A stretch of DNA of 23,902 bases from a virus (IMGVR_UViG_3300037322_000262:1-23902), one strand, 5' to 3'. Shown: positions 6,823-12,356, numbered from the stretch's first letter. The notes: generated by a model from the sequence alone, not told the origin. Made by a program: numbers and translations.

Positions 6823-7095
6823 TTATTCGCCCGCTTTCCAGCGGGCGATTTCTGCGGAGCGACGCGCTTCAAAGTCGCCGACAGGGTAGGGGCTACGGCC
6901 ATGGGTGAAGCTGCTGTCAGCACGCTCCACACGTCCGCTAGTGCTAAGGCGACGCTCCATGTCCGCTTTCATAACTTCGCAGCGACCATACTTGCCAAAT
7001 GCGCGGGCATGAGCCTGCTGTTCAGTAGTGGCCGATACGGTTCCGACAAGGACTTTATTCTTGTAAACGCGGAAGGTGGGGATCAGGTTTGTCAT
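6823..7095 (-). CDS. 90-aa hypothetical phage protein
   Basis: ATG at 7095 with CGGAGA upstream. The N-terminal half (FRVYKNKVLVGTVSATTEQQAHARAFGKYG) has the look of a small alpha/beta domain; the second half is Arg/Ser-rich and probably flexible. It is the last gene of the small-gene array and is followed by a strong terminator. No family recognised; its promoter departs from the array consensus. Confidence 0.7.
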   Translation of the reverse strand: MTNLIPTFRVYKNKVLVGTVSATTEQQAHARAFGKYGRCEVMKADMERRLSTSGRVERADSSFTHGRSPYPVGDFEARRSAEIARWKAGE

Positions 7096-7124
7096 GTTGT
7101 TTCTCCGTTCGCTTTCGATGTCCC

Positions 7125-7153
7125 TTTATCGCATCAATAAGTTACCAAATCAA
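7125..7153 (-). promoter_or_regulatory. Divergent promoter for the 6823-7095 gene
   Basis: TTGATT (7148-7153), 17 bp, GATAAA (7125-7130). A GTGGAAAAAC box remains upstream near 7180-7190, but the TTGACC-GAATC core is missing. Confidence 0.45.
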
Positions 7154-7196
7154 TAACAAAATGAATTAGTTTGTGACTTTGTTTTTCCACCTGCTA

Positions 7197-7222
7197 GGGC
7201 AGGGGAAGGGTAGTCCCTGCCC
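7197..7222 (-). other. GGGCAGGG/CCCTGCCC hairpin
   Basis: Eight-bp perfect stem (7197-7204 with 7215-7222) upstream of the 7125-7153 promoter, next to the alternating repeat tract. It lacks a U-run. Confidence 0.45.
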
Positions 7223-7267
7223 TACAGGGTGGGATGGTCACACAGGCGAGCCGACGCGTGCGGGCAG

Positions 7268-7330
7268 GCGCGCACGCACACGCACGCGCACGCACGCACA
7301 TGCGCGCACGCACGCACGCACACATACGTA
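7268..7330. repeat. 63-bp alternating purine-pyrimidine tract (Z-DNA candidate)
   Basis: Unbroken purine-pyrimidine alternation built from GCAC and GC units, ending in ACATACGTA. No gene uses it. Such tracts adopt left-handed DNA under negative supercoiling. Confidence 0.85.
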
Positions 7331-7380
7331 AAATGGCTATGATCCATAGCAGCCGAGCGCAGCGTTCACACCCATAGGCA

Positions 7381-7416
7381 GGGCAGGGTGGGGTGGCTAG
7401 GGCAGGGTGGCTAGGG
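7381..7416 (+). repeat. G-run repeat, G-quadruplex candidate
   Basis: Six runs of three or more G on the plus strand, arranged as a repeated GGGCAGGGTGG-type unit. It overlaps the last codons of the 7397-7552 gene, whose mRNA carries the C-rich strand. Confidence 0.6.
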
Positions 7417-7552
7417 TAGCTGATGCCCCCGCTAGGGTGCTGCTGATAAGGTCGCTTGCAGACAGGCCTACATAGAGCGCCAGTCCAGCTCCATAGAGGC
7501 GCACAGCCAGCCCTGAAATAAGCCCTCCGATAATCGCTTCCATGGTGATCAT
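7397..7552 (-). CDS. 51-aa small membrane protein
   Basis: ATG at 7552 (MITMEA) with CGGAGA upstream; the in-frame TTG of the -35 box must not be taken as the start. Nearly the whole protein is hydrophobic with small residues (IIGGLISGLAV, GLALYVGL, then a Ser/Ala/Thr/Leu-rich end), so one or two membrane spans are likely. No family recognised. It could be a membrane disruptor or a superinfection factor. The 3' end runs into the G-run repeat and no standard terminator follows. Confidence 0.65.
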   Translation of the reverse strand: MITMEAIIGGLISGLAVRLYGAGLALYVGLSASDLISSTLAGASATLATLP

Positions 7553-7577
7553 GCTCAATCTCCGTTTGTGTGATTCG

Positions 7578-7670
7578 GTTTTTCCAGAAAAGACCGATTC
7601 GGTCAAGCACTTTTTCCAGAAAAAGACGATTTTTAGGGTTAACGAATTTCGCCTTTTTATTAAGGTTAAC
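7578..7670 (-). promoter_or_regulatory. Cassette promoter/operator for the 7397-7552 gene
   Basis: -35 TTGACC (7601-7606), 17 bp, weak -10 AAAAAC; GAATC after both. GTTAAC at 7638-7643 and ATTAAGGTTAAC at 7659-7670. Confidence 0.7.
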
Positions 7671-7688
7671 CGGGAATTACCTACAAAG

Positions 7689-7719
7689 AAAAAGCCCGAT
7701 TTTCCAGATCGGGCTTTTT
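7689..7719 (-). terminator. Intrinsic terminator, bidirectional
   Basis: AAAAAGCCCGAT/ATCGGGCTTTTT hairpin directly after the 7725-8000 gene. Confidence 0.85.
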
Positions 7720-7724
7720 CGGGA

Positions 7725-8000
7725 TCAGGCTTTCGGGGTTTTTACCGGATAAGCCCGAATCATCGGACATAAACAGCCCTCGGCGTTTATGGGGAAAAAT
7801 TCGGTTCGCACCAGATCGGCCACTTTATCGGCGGCTTCCCAGCTTTCGGCGCTGAAACGAATCGTTTTCGGCTGATTCGACCAGCCGAGGTGATAGGCAA
7901 GCCGAGGATTTTTCAGGCCGCACTTTTTCGCAGCGGCAAGCAGTTTTTCCGGATTCTGCCCATCGCTGATGCCCGAGCCCGTTAGTTCAAATCTTTCCAT
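7725..8000 (-). CDS. 91-aa hypothetical protein
   Basis: ATG at 8000 with CGGAGA. The body GISDGQNPEKLLAAAKKCGL, then a Trp-containing region (YHLGWSNQPKTIRFSAESWE) and a Cys-containing end (EGCLCPMIRAYPVKTPKA), look like a compact soluble domain. Single-gene unit with its own promoter and terminator. Function unknown. Confidence 0.72.
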   Translation of the reverse strand: MERFELTGSGISDGQNPEKLLAAAKKCGLKNPRLAYHLGWSNQPKTIRFSAESWEAADKVADLVRTEFFPINAEGCLCPMIRAYPVKTPKA

Positions 8001-8024
8001 GGTCAATCTCCGTTTCGATGATTC

Positions 8025-8106
8025 GTTTTCGCATAACCAACCGATTCGGTCAAGCACTTTTTTCATTTTAATAGTTAACGAATTTCGCCGATCGGTTAAG
8101 GTTAAC
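8025..8106 (-). promoter_or_regulatory. Cassette promoter/operator for the 7725-8000 gene
   Basis: -35 TTGACC (8048-8053), -10 GAAAAC (8025-8030), GAATC after both; GTTAAC 8074-8079 and GTTAAGGTTAAC 8095-8106, 21 bp apart. Confidence 0.75.
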
Positions 8107-8153
8107 CCGAATTTACGATTTTGGCACCCGGCCCCTATTCTCAGCGAATCGGC

Positions 8154-8177
8154 CCGGCCCCATTTCTCAGGGGCCGG
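8154..8177 (-). terminator. GC-rich hairpin after the 8184-8381 gene
   Basis: CCGGCCCC/GGGGCCGG stem with loop ATTTCTCA; no U-run. A partial copy of the arm lies just before it near 8129-8140. Confidence 0.6.
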
Positions 8178-8183
8178 AGCCTG

Positions 8184-8381
8184 TCAGGCATTCAAGGCGG
8201 CGAACAATTCATCATCGCTCAATTTGTCGAATCCATCCGCAGCATTCAGCCGCTTGATCTCAGCAAAGCAAGCCTTGCGGTGGGAGCGGGCCTTGCGCTT
8301 CGCAGCGCGCGTCCCGAAGGCAAGGATCATGTCGCAAAGGTCGAGGTCGGTGGCGATTGCTTGTTCAGTGGGGTTGCTCAT
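8184..8381 (-). CDS. 65-aa hypothetical helical protein
   Basis: ATG at 8381 with CGGAGA. It has a basic middle (RAAKRKARSHRKACFAEIKR) and an acidic C-terminus (DKLSDDELFAALNA). Probably all-helical; the basic patch would allow nucleic-acid contact. No family recognised. Confidence 0.7.
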   Translation of the reverse strand: MSNPTEQAIATDLDLCDMILAFGTRAAKRKARSHRKACFAEIKRLNAADGFDKLSDDELFAALNA

Positions 8382-8406
8382 GGTCTGTCTCCGTTTCCGA
8401 TGATTC

Positions 8407-8488
8407 GTTTTCACACGATTCGCTGATTAGGTCAAGCACTTTCTCCACTTTGATGGTTAAGGAATTTGCCCGATCTGTTAACCTTAAC
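8407..8488 (-). promoter_or_regulatory. Cassette promoter/operator for the 8184-8381 gene
   Basis: -35 TTGACC (8430-8435), -10 GAAAAC. The GAATC normally next to the -35 is TAATC here, with a GAATC deeper in the spacer. Proximal operator CTTAACCATC (contains TTAACCAT), distal GTTAACCTTAAC 8477-8488, GGTTAC 8493-8498. Confidence 0.72.
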
Positions 8489-8511
8489 ACCCGGTTACCA
8501 GCAAAGAAAAA

Positions 8512-8531
8512 GGGCGGGATTTCTCCCGCCC
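8512..8531 (-). terminator. Intrinsic terminator
   Basis: GGGCGGG/CCCGCCC stem followed on the minus strand by TTTTTCTTT. Confidence 0.85.
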
Positions 8532-8538
8532 CTCTTTT

Positions 8539-8733
8539 TCAGATGATCCGGCGTCCTGTCTGCTGAATTTCCCGCCCGTGGGCGGTGAAGCGCGGGCCGG
8601 AGTATTCGGTTGGGTTGGGGATACGCTTTGCAGCCTGTTCGGCAGTGTGGGCGGCGATTTCAGCGCGGGCCTTGAGGACTGCGATTGCAGCGAAGATCAG
8701 GGCGGCGGCGGCGAGGATCAGAAAAGTGGTCAT
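8539..8733 (-). CDS. 64-aa membrane-anchored protein, copy 1
   Basis: ATG at 8733 with GGAGA. The N-terminal segment, about residues 4-22 (FLILAAAALIFAAIAVL), is a clear membrane anchor; the tail is soluble (ARAEIAAHTAEQAAKRIPNP, ending GREIQQTGRRII). Likely a single-pass inner-membrane protein with a short cytoplasmic or periplasmic tail. A near-identical paralogue lies directly upstream at 8891-9085. Function unknown. Confidence 0.75.
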   Translation of the reverse strand: MTTFLILAAAALIFAAIAVLKARAEIAAHTAEQAAKRIPNPTEYSGPRFTAHGREIQQTGRRII

Positions 8734-8758
8734 TTGCTTGTCTCCGTTTCGATGATTC

Positions 8759-8840
8759 GTTTTCGCATAACCAACCGATTCGGTCAAGCACTTTTTCCAC
8801 TTTGATGGTTAACAAATTTGCCCGATCTGTTAACCTTAAC
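8759..8840 (-). promoter_or_regulatory. Cassette promoter/operator for membrane protein copy 1
   Basis: -35 TTGACC (8782-8787), -10 GAAAAC, GAATC after both; GTTAACCATC at 8804-8813, GTTAACCTTAAC 8829-8840, spacing 21 bp. Confidence 0.78.
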
Positions 8841-8863
8841 ACCCGGTTACCAGCAAAGAAAAA

Positions 8864-8883
8864 GGGCGGGATTTCTCCCGCCC
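8864..8883 (-). terminator. Intrinsic terminator (duplicate)
   Basis: Same GGGCGGG/CCCGCCC hairpin and U-run as at 8512-8531. Confidence 0.85.
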
Positions 8884-8890
8884 CTCTTTT

Positions 8891-9085
8891 TCAGATGATC
8901 CGGCGTCCGGTCTGCTGGATTTCCCGTCCGTGGGCGGTGAAGCGCGGGCCGGTGTATTCGGTTGGGTTGGGGATACGCTTTGCAGCCTGTTCGGTAGTGT
9001 GGGCGGCGATTTCAGCGCGGGCCTTGAGAACTGCCATTGCAGCGAAGATCAGGGCGGCGGCGGCGAGGATGATGGCGGTGGTCAT
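8891..9085 (-). CDS. 64-aa membrane-anchored protein, copy 2
   Basis: ATG at 9085. It differs from copy 1 by F4A, L5I, I17M, A31T and S45T, mostly conservative, which suggests both copies are functional. The membrane anchor and basic tail are conserved. It is read from a promoter that lacks the GTTAAC operator. Confidence 0.75.
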   Translation of the reverse strand: MTTAIILAAAALIFAAMAVLKARAEIAAHTTEQAAKRIPNPTEYTGPRFTAHGREIQQTGRRII

Positions 9086-9110
9086 TGGTTATCTCCGGTT
9101 TCGATGATTC

Positions 9111-9139
9111 GTTTTGCCACGATCAATTGATTCGGTCAA
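9111..9139 (-). promoter_or_regulatory. Operator-less cassette promoter for membrane protein copy 2
   Basis: -35 TTGACC (9134-9139), -10 CAAAAC, GAATC after both. No GTTAAC upstream, because the coding region of the 9144-9350 gene reaches to within five bases of the -35. Confidence 0.72.
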
Positions 9140-9143
9140 GCAC

Positions 9144-9350
9144 TTAATCCATAAACTCAAACAATCCAGCGTGGTCGGCTTCCGCACAGATTTCAGTGAC
9201 GCATTGCGTGAGTCGCGGAGCTTCCCGCGTGCCAAACCGTTCGGTGATATATCCCGGCTCGTTACCGTCTTTCAGGTAGCTTTCAACGGCACGTTCCCAG
9301 ACCAAATTAGGGTAGGGGATTCCGATTCGAATCGTTACGCTATTGTTCAT
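9144..9350 (-). CDS. 68-aa hypothetical protein ending at a promoter box
   Basis: ATG at 9350 behind GGAGA. It opens MNNSVTIRIGIPYPNLVWER and ends CAEADHAGLFEFMD. The TAA lies inside the box of the next promoter (ATTAAGTGCTTGACC instead of AAAAAGTGCTTGACC), so there is neither a terminator nor an operator between it and the downstream gene, and readthrough is expected. Function unknown. Confidence 0.7.
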   Translation of the reverse strand: MNNSVTIRIGIPYPNLVWERAVESYLKDGNEPGYITERFGTREAPRLTQCVTEICAEADHAGLFEFMD

Positions 9351-9375
9351 TGCCGATCTCCATTGATGATGATTT

Positions 9376-9467
9376 GGTCTAGGATGATTCACTGATTCGA
9401 TCAAGCACTTTTTCCACTTAATTGCATTTTGATGGTTAACAACTTTCACCAATCTGTTAACCTTAAC
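9376..9467 (-). promoter_or_regulatory. Cassette promoter/operator for the 9144-9350 gene
   Basis: -35 TTGATC (9399-9404), -10 TAGACC (9376-9381); GAATC after the -35, AAATC after the -10. GTTAACCATC 9431-9440, GTTAACCTTAAC 9456-9467. Confidence 0.75.
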
Positions 9468-9491
9468 AGATGGTAACAGACAAAAAGAAAG

Positions 9492-9507
9492 AGGGGCCGA
9501 AGCCCCT
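9492..9507 (-). terminator. Intrinsic terminator
   Basis: AGGGGC/GCCCCT stem with a TTCG tetraloop on the minus strand, followed by TCTTTCTTTTTG. Confidence 0.88.
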
Positions 9508-9511
9508 CCCC

Positions 9512-9658
9512 TTAAACCTTGATCTTGCTGGACAAGAACCCGATCACGTCAACCGGCCCGCGATGCTTGGCCTTAGCGCGCTTGAGAGCCTGCCGGTGCG
9601 ACACTGCCGAGACGATGCCTGAGGGAGTGTTGTTAATGAGGACGGTGTAGGTGTTCAC
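9512..9658 (-). CDS. 48-aa hypothetical protein, GTG start, copy 1
   Basis: GTG at 9658 behind TGGAGA. The product starts MNTYTVLINNTPSGIVSAVS and has a basic centre (HRQALKRAKAKHRG) and a hydrophobic end. The coding region is identical at the nucleotide level to 12750-12896. Small basic protein of unknown function; the conservation may simply reflect recent copying. Confidence 0.72.
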   Translation of the reverse strand: MNTYTVLINNTPSGIVSAVSHRQALKRAKAKHRGPVDVIGFLSSKIKV

Positions 9659-9693
9659 GGTCTTGTCTCCAGCCGGTTGCTTCCGGTGATTCG

Positions 9694-9722
9694 TTTCTAG
9701 GACAGTGAACCGATTCGGTCAA
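9694..9722 (-). promoter_or_regulatory. Operator-less cassette promoter
   Basis: -35 TTGACC (9717-9722), 17 bp, -10 TAGAAA (9694-9699), GAATC after both. The stop codon of the upstream gene (9735) sits next to its GGAAAAAG box; no GTTAAC. Confidence 0.8.
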
Positions 9723-9734
9723 GCACTTTTTCCA

Positions 9735-9935
9735 TCAATAGACGTATTCCTGTTGCAGGTCGCCGTTTTCATCCGTCCAGTCTTGGCGAATATCGACGTG
9801 CAATTCCTCCACTTCCTCCGGCTCATAGTGGCCACGCTGATAGGCAAAAGCTTCCCGCAAGGTGGGAAAGTGGGTAATGTCCCGTTCGCCTTCATATCCG
9901 GCTTTTTCAACAATTACGAATCGACGCTCTGTCAT
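9735..9935 (-). CDS. 66-aa acidic hypothetical protein
   Basis: ATG at 9935, overlapping the stop of the upstream 54-aa gene (ATGA); GAGAGG upstream. It reads MTERRFVIVEKAGYEGERDI, then a Glu/Asp-rich second half (HYEPEEVEELHVDIRQDW). Third gene of a three-gene unit. It ends directly at the next promoter box with no terminator. No family recognised. Confidence 0.7.
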   Translation of the reverse strand: MTERRFVIVEKAGYEGERDITHFPTLREAFAYQRGHYEPEEVEELHVDIRQDWTDENGDLQQEYVY

Positions 9936-10096
9936 TGGTCTTCCTCTCGGCGGGTGGTCTGGCGGCGCTCTTCCATCTTGCCTTGCGCAATGATGGCAGC
10001 CACACATTCGTTGACGTGTTTCCGGCGCTCTTCCCCAAGCCGACGCTGTAGAATTGCCCTGTCACGCTTGTGACGATGTTCTGAAACGCTTGCCAT
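9932..10096 (-). CDS. 54-aa Arg/Glu-rich helical protein
   Basis: The ATG at 10096 shares one base with the stop of the upstream membrane gene (TAATG), and its TGA overlaps the next ATG, so it is coupled on both sides. Highly charged (HRHKRDRAILQRRLGEERRK, then MEERRQTTRREEDQ), probably one or two long helices or a coiled coil. Function unknown. Confidence 0.68.
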   Translation of the reverse strand: MASVSEHRHKRDRAILQRRLGEERRKHVNECVAAIIAQGKMEERRQTTRREEDQ

Positions 10097-10338
10097 TAGC
10101 GGCGAGCCTTACGGTAGCGGTGGGGATACTTGCGGCGCAAGTCTGCATCATCAATCAAAGCCAGCAGTGAAAGGGCGGGCAATGCCAGTCCGCAAAGGGC
10201 GAGGGCATTAAAGAGCATATGAGCGGCTGTCCGAGCCTCAGATGCGAGCGGCACTAGGTCAACACTGGTGACCATAACAAAGGCACCATAACCAGTTAGA
10301 AGGCCAAGGATCATGAGGGTTGCAGAAAGGAAGCGCAT
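10096..10338 (-). CDS. 80-aa two-span membrane protein
   Basis: ATG at 10338 with CGGAGA. Hydrophobic segments lie at about residues 5-24 (SATLMILGLLTGYGAFVMVT) and 41-62 (MLFNALALCGLALPALSLLA); the C-terminus is strongly basic (RRKYPHRYRKARR) and so probably cytoplasmic. First gene of a coupled three-gene unit. Could be a small holin-like or membrane-modifying protein; no family is certain. Confidence 0.72.
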   Translation of the reverse strand: MRFLSATLMILGLLTGYGAFVMVTSVDLVPLASEARTAAHMLFNALALCGLALPALSLLALIDDADLRRKYPHRYRKARR

Positions 10339-10364
10339 GGTTTGTCTCCGTTGTTGTTGATTCG

Positions 10365-10458
10365 GGTCTAAAGCGATTTACTGATTCGGTCAAGCACTTT
10401 TTCCAGTTAGTTTGTTAGTCACATAGTTAACTAATTCGCCCAAACTGTTAACCTTAAC
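10365..10458 (-). promoter_or_regulatory. Cassette promoter/operator for the three-gene unit
   Basis: -35 TTGACC (10388-10393), -10 TAGACC (10365-10370), GAATC after both; GTTAAC 10426-10431, GTTAACCTTAAC 10447-10458. Confidence 0.78.
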
Positions 10459-10480
10459 GCCGGGTTAAAGACAAAAGAAA

Positions 10481-10494
10481 GGGGCCGAAGCCCC
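10481..10494 (-). terminator. Intrinsic terminator of the SciP-like gene
   Basis: GGGGC/GCCCC, TTCG loop, TTTCTTTTG tail. Confidence 0.85.
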
Positions 10495-10499
10495 TTCCC

Positions 10500-10712
10500 T
10501 TATGCTGTCCGATAGTGTTGCAGCCGAGTGATCCGAAGCCCCTGCTGACCCGAGCGATCCAGTGACTTGCACCAGCCTTCGAACTCTTCGCTTGTGATGT
10601 TGTGCCGCTCGCAAACCTCTTCGAGGGTGATTTCTCCGTTGGCCACCTTGGCGATGATGGCGGCCTTGCGCTTGGCAGTGTAGCGGGCGGTGGTCTTGAT
10701 CTTGATCTTCAT
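10500..10712 (-). CDS. sciP: SciP-like DUF1153 cell-cycle regulator homologue
   Basis: 70 aa, ATG at 10712 behind GGAGA. The sequence follows the DUF1153/SciP core: KRKAAIIAKVANG (14-26), TLEEVCERHNIT (29-40), EEFEGW (42-47), GLRITRLQHYR (58-68). In Caulobacter, SciP is a small helix-turn-helix protein that binds CtrA and blocks CtrA-driven transcription; it is restricted to alphaproteobacteria. Cellular SciP is about 90 aa, and the phage form lacks the N-terminal VKYVIGPDG-type extension. Single-gene unit with a terminator. Its promoter carries the GTTAACCATC operator between -35 and -10, which suggests self-repression. Homology is read by eye; the action on CtrA is inferred. Confidence 0.82.
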   Translation of the reverse strand: MKIKIKTTARYTAKRKAAIIAKVANGEITLEEVCERHNITSEEFEGWCKSLDRSGQQGLRITRLQHYRTA

Positions 10713-10737
10713 GGTGTGTCTCCGTTGCTGTTGATTC

Positions 10738-10807
10738 GTTCTAGGATGGTTAACTGATTCGGTCAAGCACTTTTTCCACTTTATTCTTAATTCTGGTTAA
10801 CCTTAAC
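10738..10807 (-). promoter_or_regulatory. SciP-like gene promoter with operator inside the spacer
   Basis: -35 TTGACC (10761-10766), 17 bp, -10 TAGAAC (10738-10743), GAATC after both. Unlike the others, GTTAACCATC lies at 10745-10754, inside the spacer, where a bound protein would block RNA polymerase. GTTAACCTTAAC is at 10796-10807. Confidence 0.8.
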
Positions 10808-10831
10808 AAATCTATTGATTCCGTTAAGGAA

Positions 10832-11050
10832 TTAGCCCTTGCGCGCCAATACCCTCGCGGTCAGGGCTGCTGCCAGCCGAGTCCAGTCGTCAGTGGTGTT
10901 GTGCCAAGGGCCTAGGTTGAGAGCCCGAATCATATTGTTAAAAGGGACGCTGCCTGCTTGCCGGACGTAATTTGAGGCTTGGCGGTCAATCTCTTCCTGA
11001 GAACCGCCAGCGGCGATTGCCTTAGCGATTGCGTCTTTCTTGCTGATCAT
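10832..11050 (-). CDS. 72-aa hypothetical protein
   Basis: The ATG at 11050 overlaps the stop of the upstream gene (ATGA), so the two are co-translated. It reads MISKKDAIAKAIAAGGSQEE, a helical N-terminus, then FNNMIRALNLGPWHNTTDDW and a basic end. Alternating helices with a conserved-looking WHNTTDDW loop. No family recognised. No standard terminator follows. Confidence 0.7.
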   Translation of the reverse strand: MISKKDAIAKAIAAGGSQEEIDRQASNYVRQAGSVPFNNMIRALNLGPWHNTTDDWTRLAAALTARVLARKG

Positions 11051-11208
11051 GCTTCGACCTCCACGATGATGAAAGTAGCGGGGCCATCATGTGCCACGCT
11101 AAGGATGGTTTCGCCTTCCACCAGAAAAGCGTTGGCCATACCAGTGGCCAAGTTGAAGTGATCGGCGTGGAGGTAGAAGGTGCGCTCGGTGGTCTTTACT
11201 TGGAACAT
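11047..11208 (-). CDS. 53-aa hypothetical protein
   Basis: ATG at 11208 behind AGGAGA. MFQVKTTERTFYLHADHFNL and ILSVAHDGPATFIIVEVEA suggest a small beta-rich fold. First gene of a two-gene unit. Function unknown. Confidence 0.7.
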   Translation of the reverse strand: MFQVKTTERTFYLHADHFNLATGMANAFLVEGETILSVAHDGPATFIIVEVEA

Positions 11209-11284
11209 GATCTTTCTCCTAAGTGAATTACCGGCTGAGCCTTGCTGCTGCTCTGCCAGACAGTAGGTGCCAGCCGGTGATTCG

Positions 11285-11366
11285 GGTCTAGGCCGATTCG
11301 CTGATTCGTGCAAGCACTTTTTCCACTTTAATGGTTAACAACTTCCGACAATTTGTTAACCTTAAC
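11285..11366 (-). promoter_or_regulatory. Cassette promoter/operator (TTGCAC class)
   Basis: -35 TTGCAC (11308-11313), -10 TAGACC, GAATC after both; GTTAACCATT at 11330-11339, GTTAACCTTAAC 11355-11366. Confidence 0.76.
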
Positions 11367-11390
11367 ACCCGGTTACCAGCCGAAATATGG

Positions 11391-11414
11391 TTAACGGGGA
11401 GGACTCCCCGTTAA
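11391..11414 (-). terminator. Palindromic hairpin containing GTTAAC
   Basis: TTAACGGGGAG-GA-CTCCCCGTTAA, an 11-bp arm; the upstream side reads GGTTAACGG, so the hairpin merges a terminator stem with a GTTAAC site. No clear U-run. Confidence 0.6.
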
Positions 11415-11425
11415 TCACTTTCCTT

Positions 11426-11716
11426 TCAGGTGCGTTGAGCGATGATCGGCATGGATGCCTTAGCGGCTTCGATCCAAGCGGTCAGGTCGGTGATGGCTAC
11501 GTCGTGTTGCCCACGCTTGTATTTCTTGCCGGTGATCTGCTCCGCGCTGCCCAACATCTTCGTGATGGTCATGCCGCGAGTCGGGATCATGCCGCAAGCC
11601 TTATGCAGCTTGATGGCGCTTTTGAGGGTCACGGCGCGGTAGAGGTGGATGGCGTCGCCGGTGAAGGTGGTGCCGCCATTGTGGTGGGTGACGGCGCTGG
11701 AGTCGTTGGTCTGCAT
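11426..11716 (-). CDS. 96-aa hypothetical protein
   Basis: ATG at 11716 behind CGGAGA. After a polar start it shows AIHLYRAVTLKSAIKLHKAC, TKMLGSAEQITGKKYKRGQH and a helical end TAWIEAAKASM. Small soluble alpha/beta protein. Single-gene unit. No family recognised. Confidence 0.72.
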   Translation of the reverse strand: MQTNDSSAVTHHNGGTTFTGDAIHLYRAVTLKSAIKLHKACGMIPTRGMTITKMLGSAEQITGKKYKRGQHDVAITDLTAWIEAAKASMPIIAQRT

Positions 11717-11742
11717 GGTTTGTCTCCGTTGTTGTTGATTCG

Positions 11743-11835
11743 TTTCTGAACCGATTCTCTGATTCGTGCAAGCACTTTTTCCACTGAGTTTCCACTTTGA
11801 TGGTTAACAACTTTCGCCGATCGGTTAACCTTAAC
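11743..11835 (-). promoter_or_regulatory. Cassette promoter/operator (TTGCAC class)
   Basis: -35 TTGCAC (11766-11771), -10 CAGAAA, GAATC after both; GTTAACCATC 11799-11808, GTTAACCTTAAC 11824-11835. The box-to-operator distance is one helical turn longer than in the short class. Confidence 0.75.
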
Positions 11836-11856
11836 GTGGGGTTAAGGGCAAAAAGA

Positions 11857-11876
11857 GAGGGGGCCGAAGCCCCCTC
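11857..11876 (-). terminator. Intrinsic terminator
   Basis: GAGGGGGC/GCCCCCTC with a TTCG loop and a TCTTTTTG tail; overlaps the stop codon at 11875. Confidence 0.85.
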
Positions 11877-12048
11877 AGATGAATGCGCCCGGCTCGTGCA
11901 AGGCAAGGTGTTCCCGAATGCGCCGGGTTTCCTTGATGAAAGCCTCTTGTTCCCTTCCAGTGAGTTCGTTCCACCGGGTGAAGGGCCGACGTGATGCCGC
12001 TAGGAAAATTGCGTCCCGGCGCACATCGCAAGGGTGTTGCGGTCTCAT
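11875..12048 (-). CDS. 57-aa basic hypothetical protein
   Basis: The ATG at 12048 overlaps the stop of the upstream gene (ATGA). It reads MRPQHPCDVRRDAIFLAASR, then NELTGREQEAFIKETRRIRE. The TGREQEAF stretch suggests a short helix-turn-helix-like or helical hairpin domain. The terminator starts at its stop. Function unknown. Confidence 0.68.
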   Translation of the reverse strand: MRPQHPCDVRRDAIFLAASRRPFTRWNELTGREQEAFIKETRRIREHLALHEPGAFI

Positions 12049-12218
12049 GCCACCACCGCCCAGCGGTCGCGTTCATAAAGCCGGGCGATTTCCTCAGCGC
12101 CCGAGCGGGTGGAGTCGCAGCCCAGCCAATCGCCGCAGAAACGGGCGACCCACTGTTGCGTGGCACGCCCACACCATTCGAGGCGGATGCTATAACGGGC
12201 GTCGCGAATTTTCTTCAT
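12045..12218 (-). CDS. 57-aa hypothetical protein, Trp/Cys-rich
   Basis: ATG at 12218 behind TGGAGA. MKKIRDARYSIRLEWCGRAT, then QQWVARFCGDWLGC and a charged helix. Four Trp and three Cys in 57 aa is unusual; no classic zinc motif. First gene of a two-gene coupled unit. Confidence 0.7.
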   Translation of the reverse strand: MKKIRDARYSIRLEWCGRATQQWVARFCGDWLGCDSTRSGAEEIARLYERDRWAVVA

Positions 12219-12241
12219 GGCTTGTCTCCAGTTGATGATTC

Positions 12242-12334
12242 GTTTTCGCACGAACAACCGATTCGGTCAAGCACTTTTTCCACGTCTTTTTCACTCTGAT
12301 GGTTAACAACTTTGCCCTGTCTGTTAACCTTAAC
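12242..12334 (-). promoter_or_regulatory. Cassette promoter/operator
   Basis: -35 TTGACC (12265-12270), -10 GAAAAC, GAATC after both; GTTAACCATC 12298-12307, GTTAACCTTAAC 12323-12334. Confidence 0.76.
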
Positions 12335-12356
12335 GCTGGGTTAAGGGCAAAAGAAA

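Larger units (their letters stand above)
8440..9140. repeat. 352-bp tandem duplication of a whole cassette
   Basis: The terminator, gene and promoter of the 8539-8733 unit recur at a fixed offset of 352 bp as the 8891-9085 unit. Non-coding parts such as GGGCGGGATTTCTCCCGCCC are identical, and the two proteins differ at 5 of 64 positions. Confidence 0.9.
9463..9733. repeat. Dispersed cassette duplication, copy 1
   Basis: About 270 bp (terminator, gene, promoter) that recur at 12701-12971. By eye the only differences are two bases in the promoter spacer (CAGTGAACC against CAGCTAACC). Confidence 0.9.

Noticed and set aside
7194-7610. 138-codon minus-strand ORF over the alternating repeat
   Set aside because: Starts at the TTG of a -35 region; product is low-complexity Cys/Arg/Ala and overlaps another gene in a different frame.
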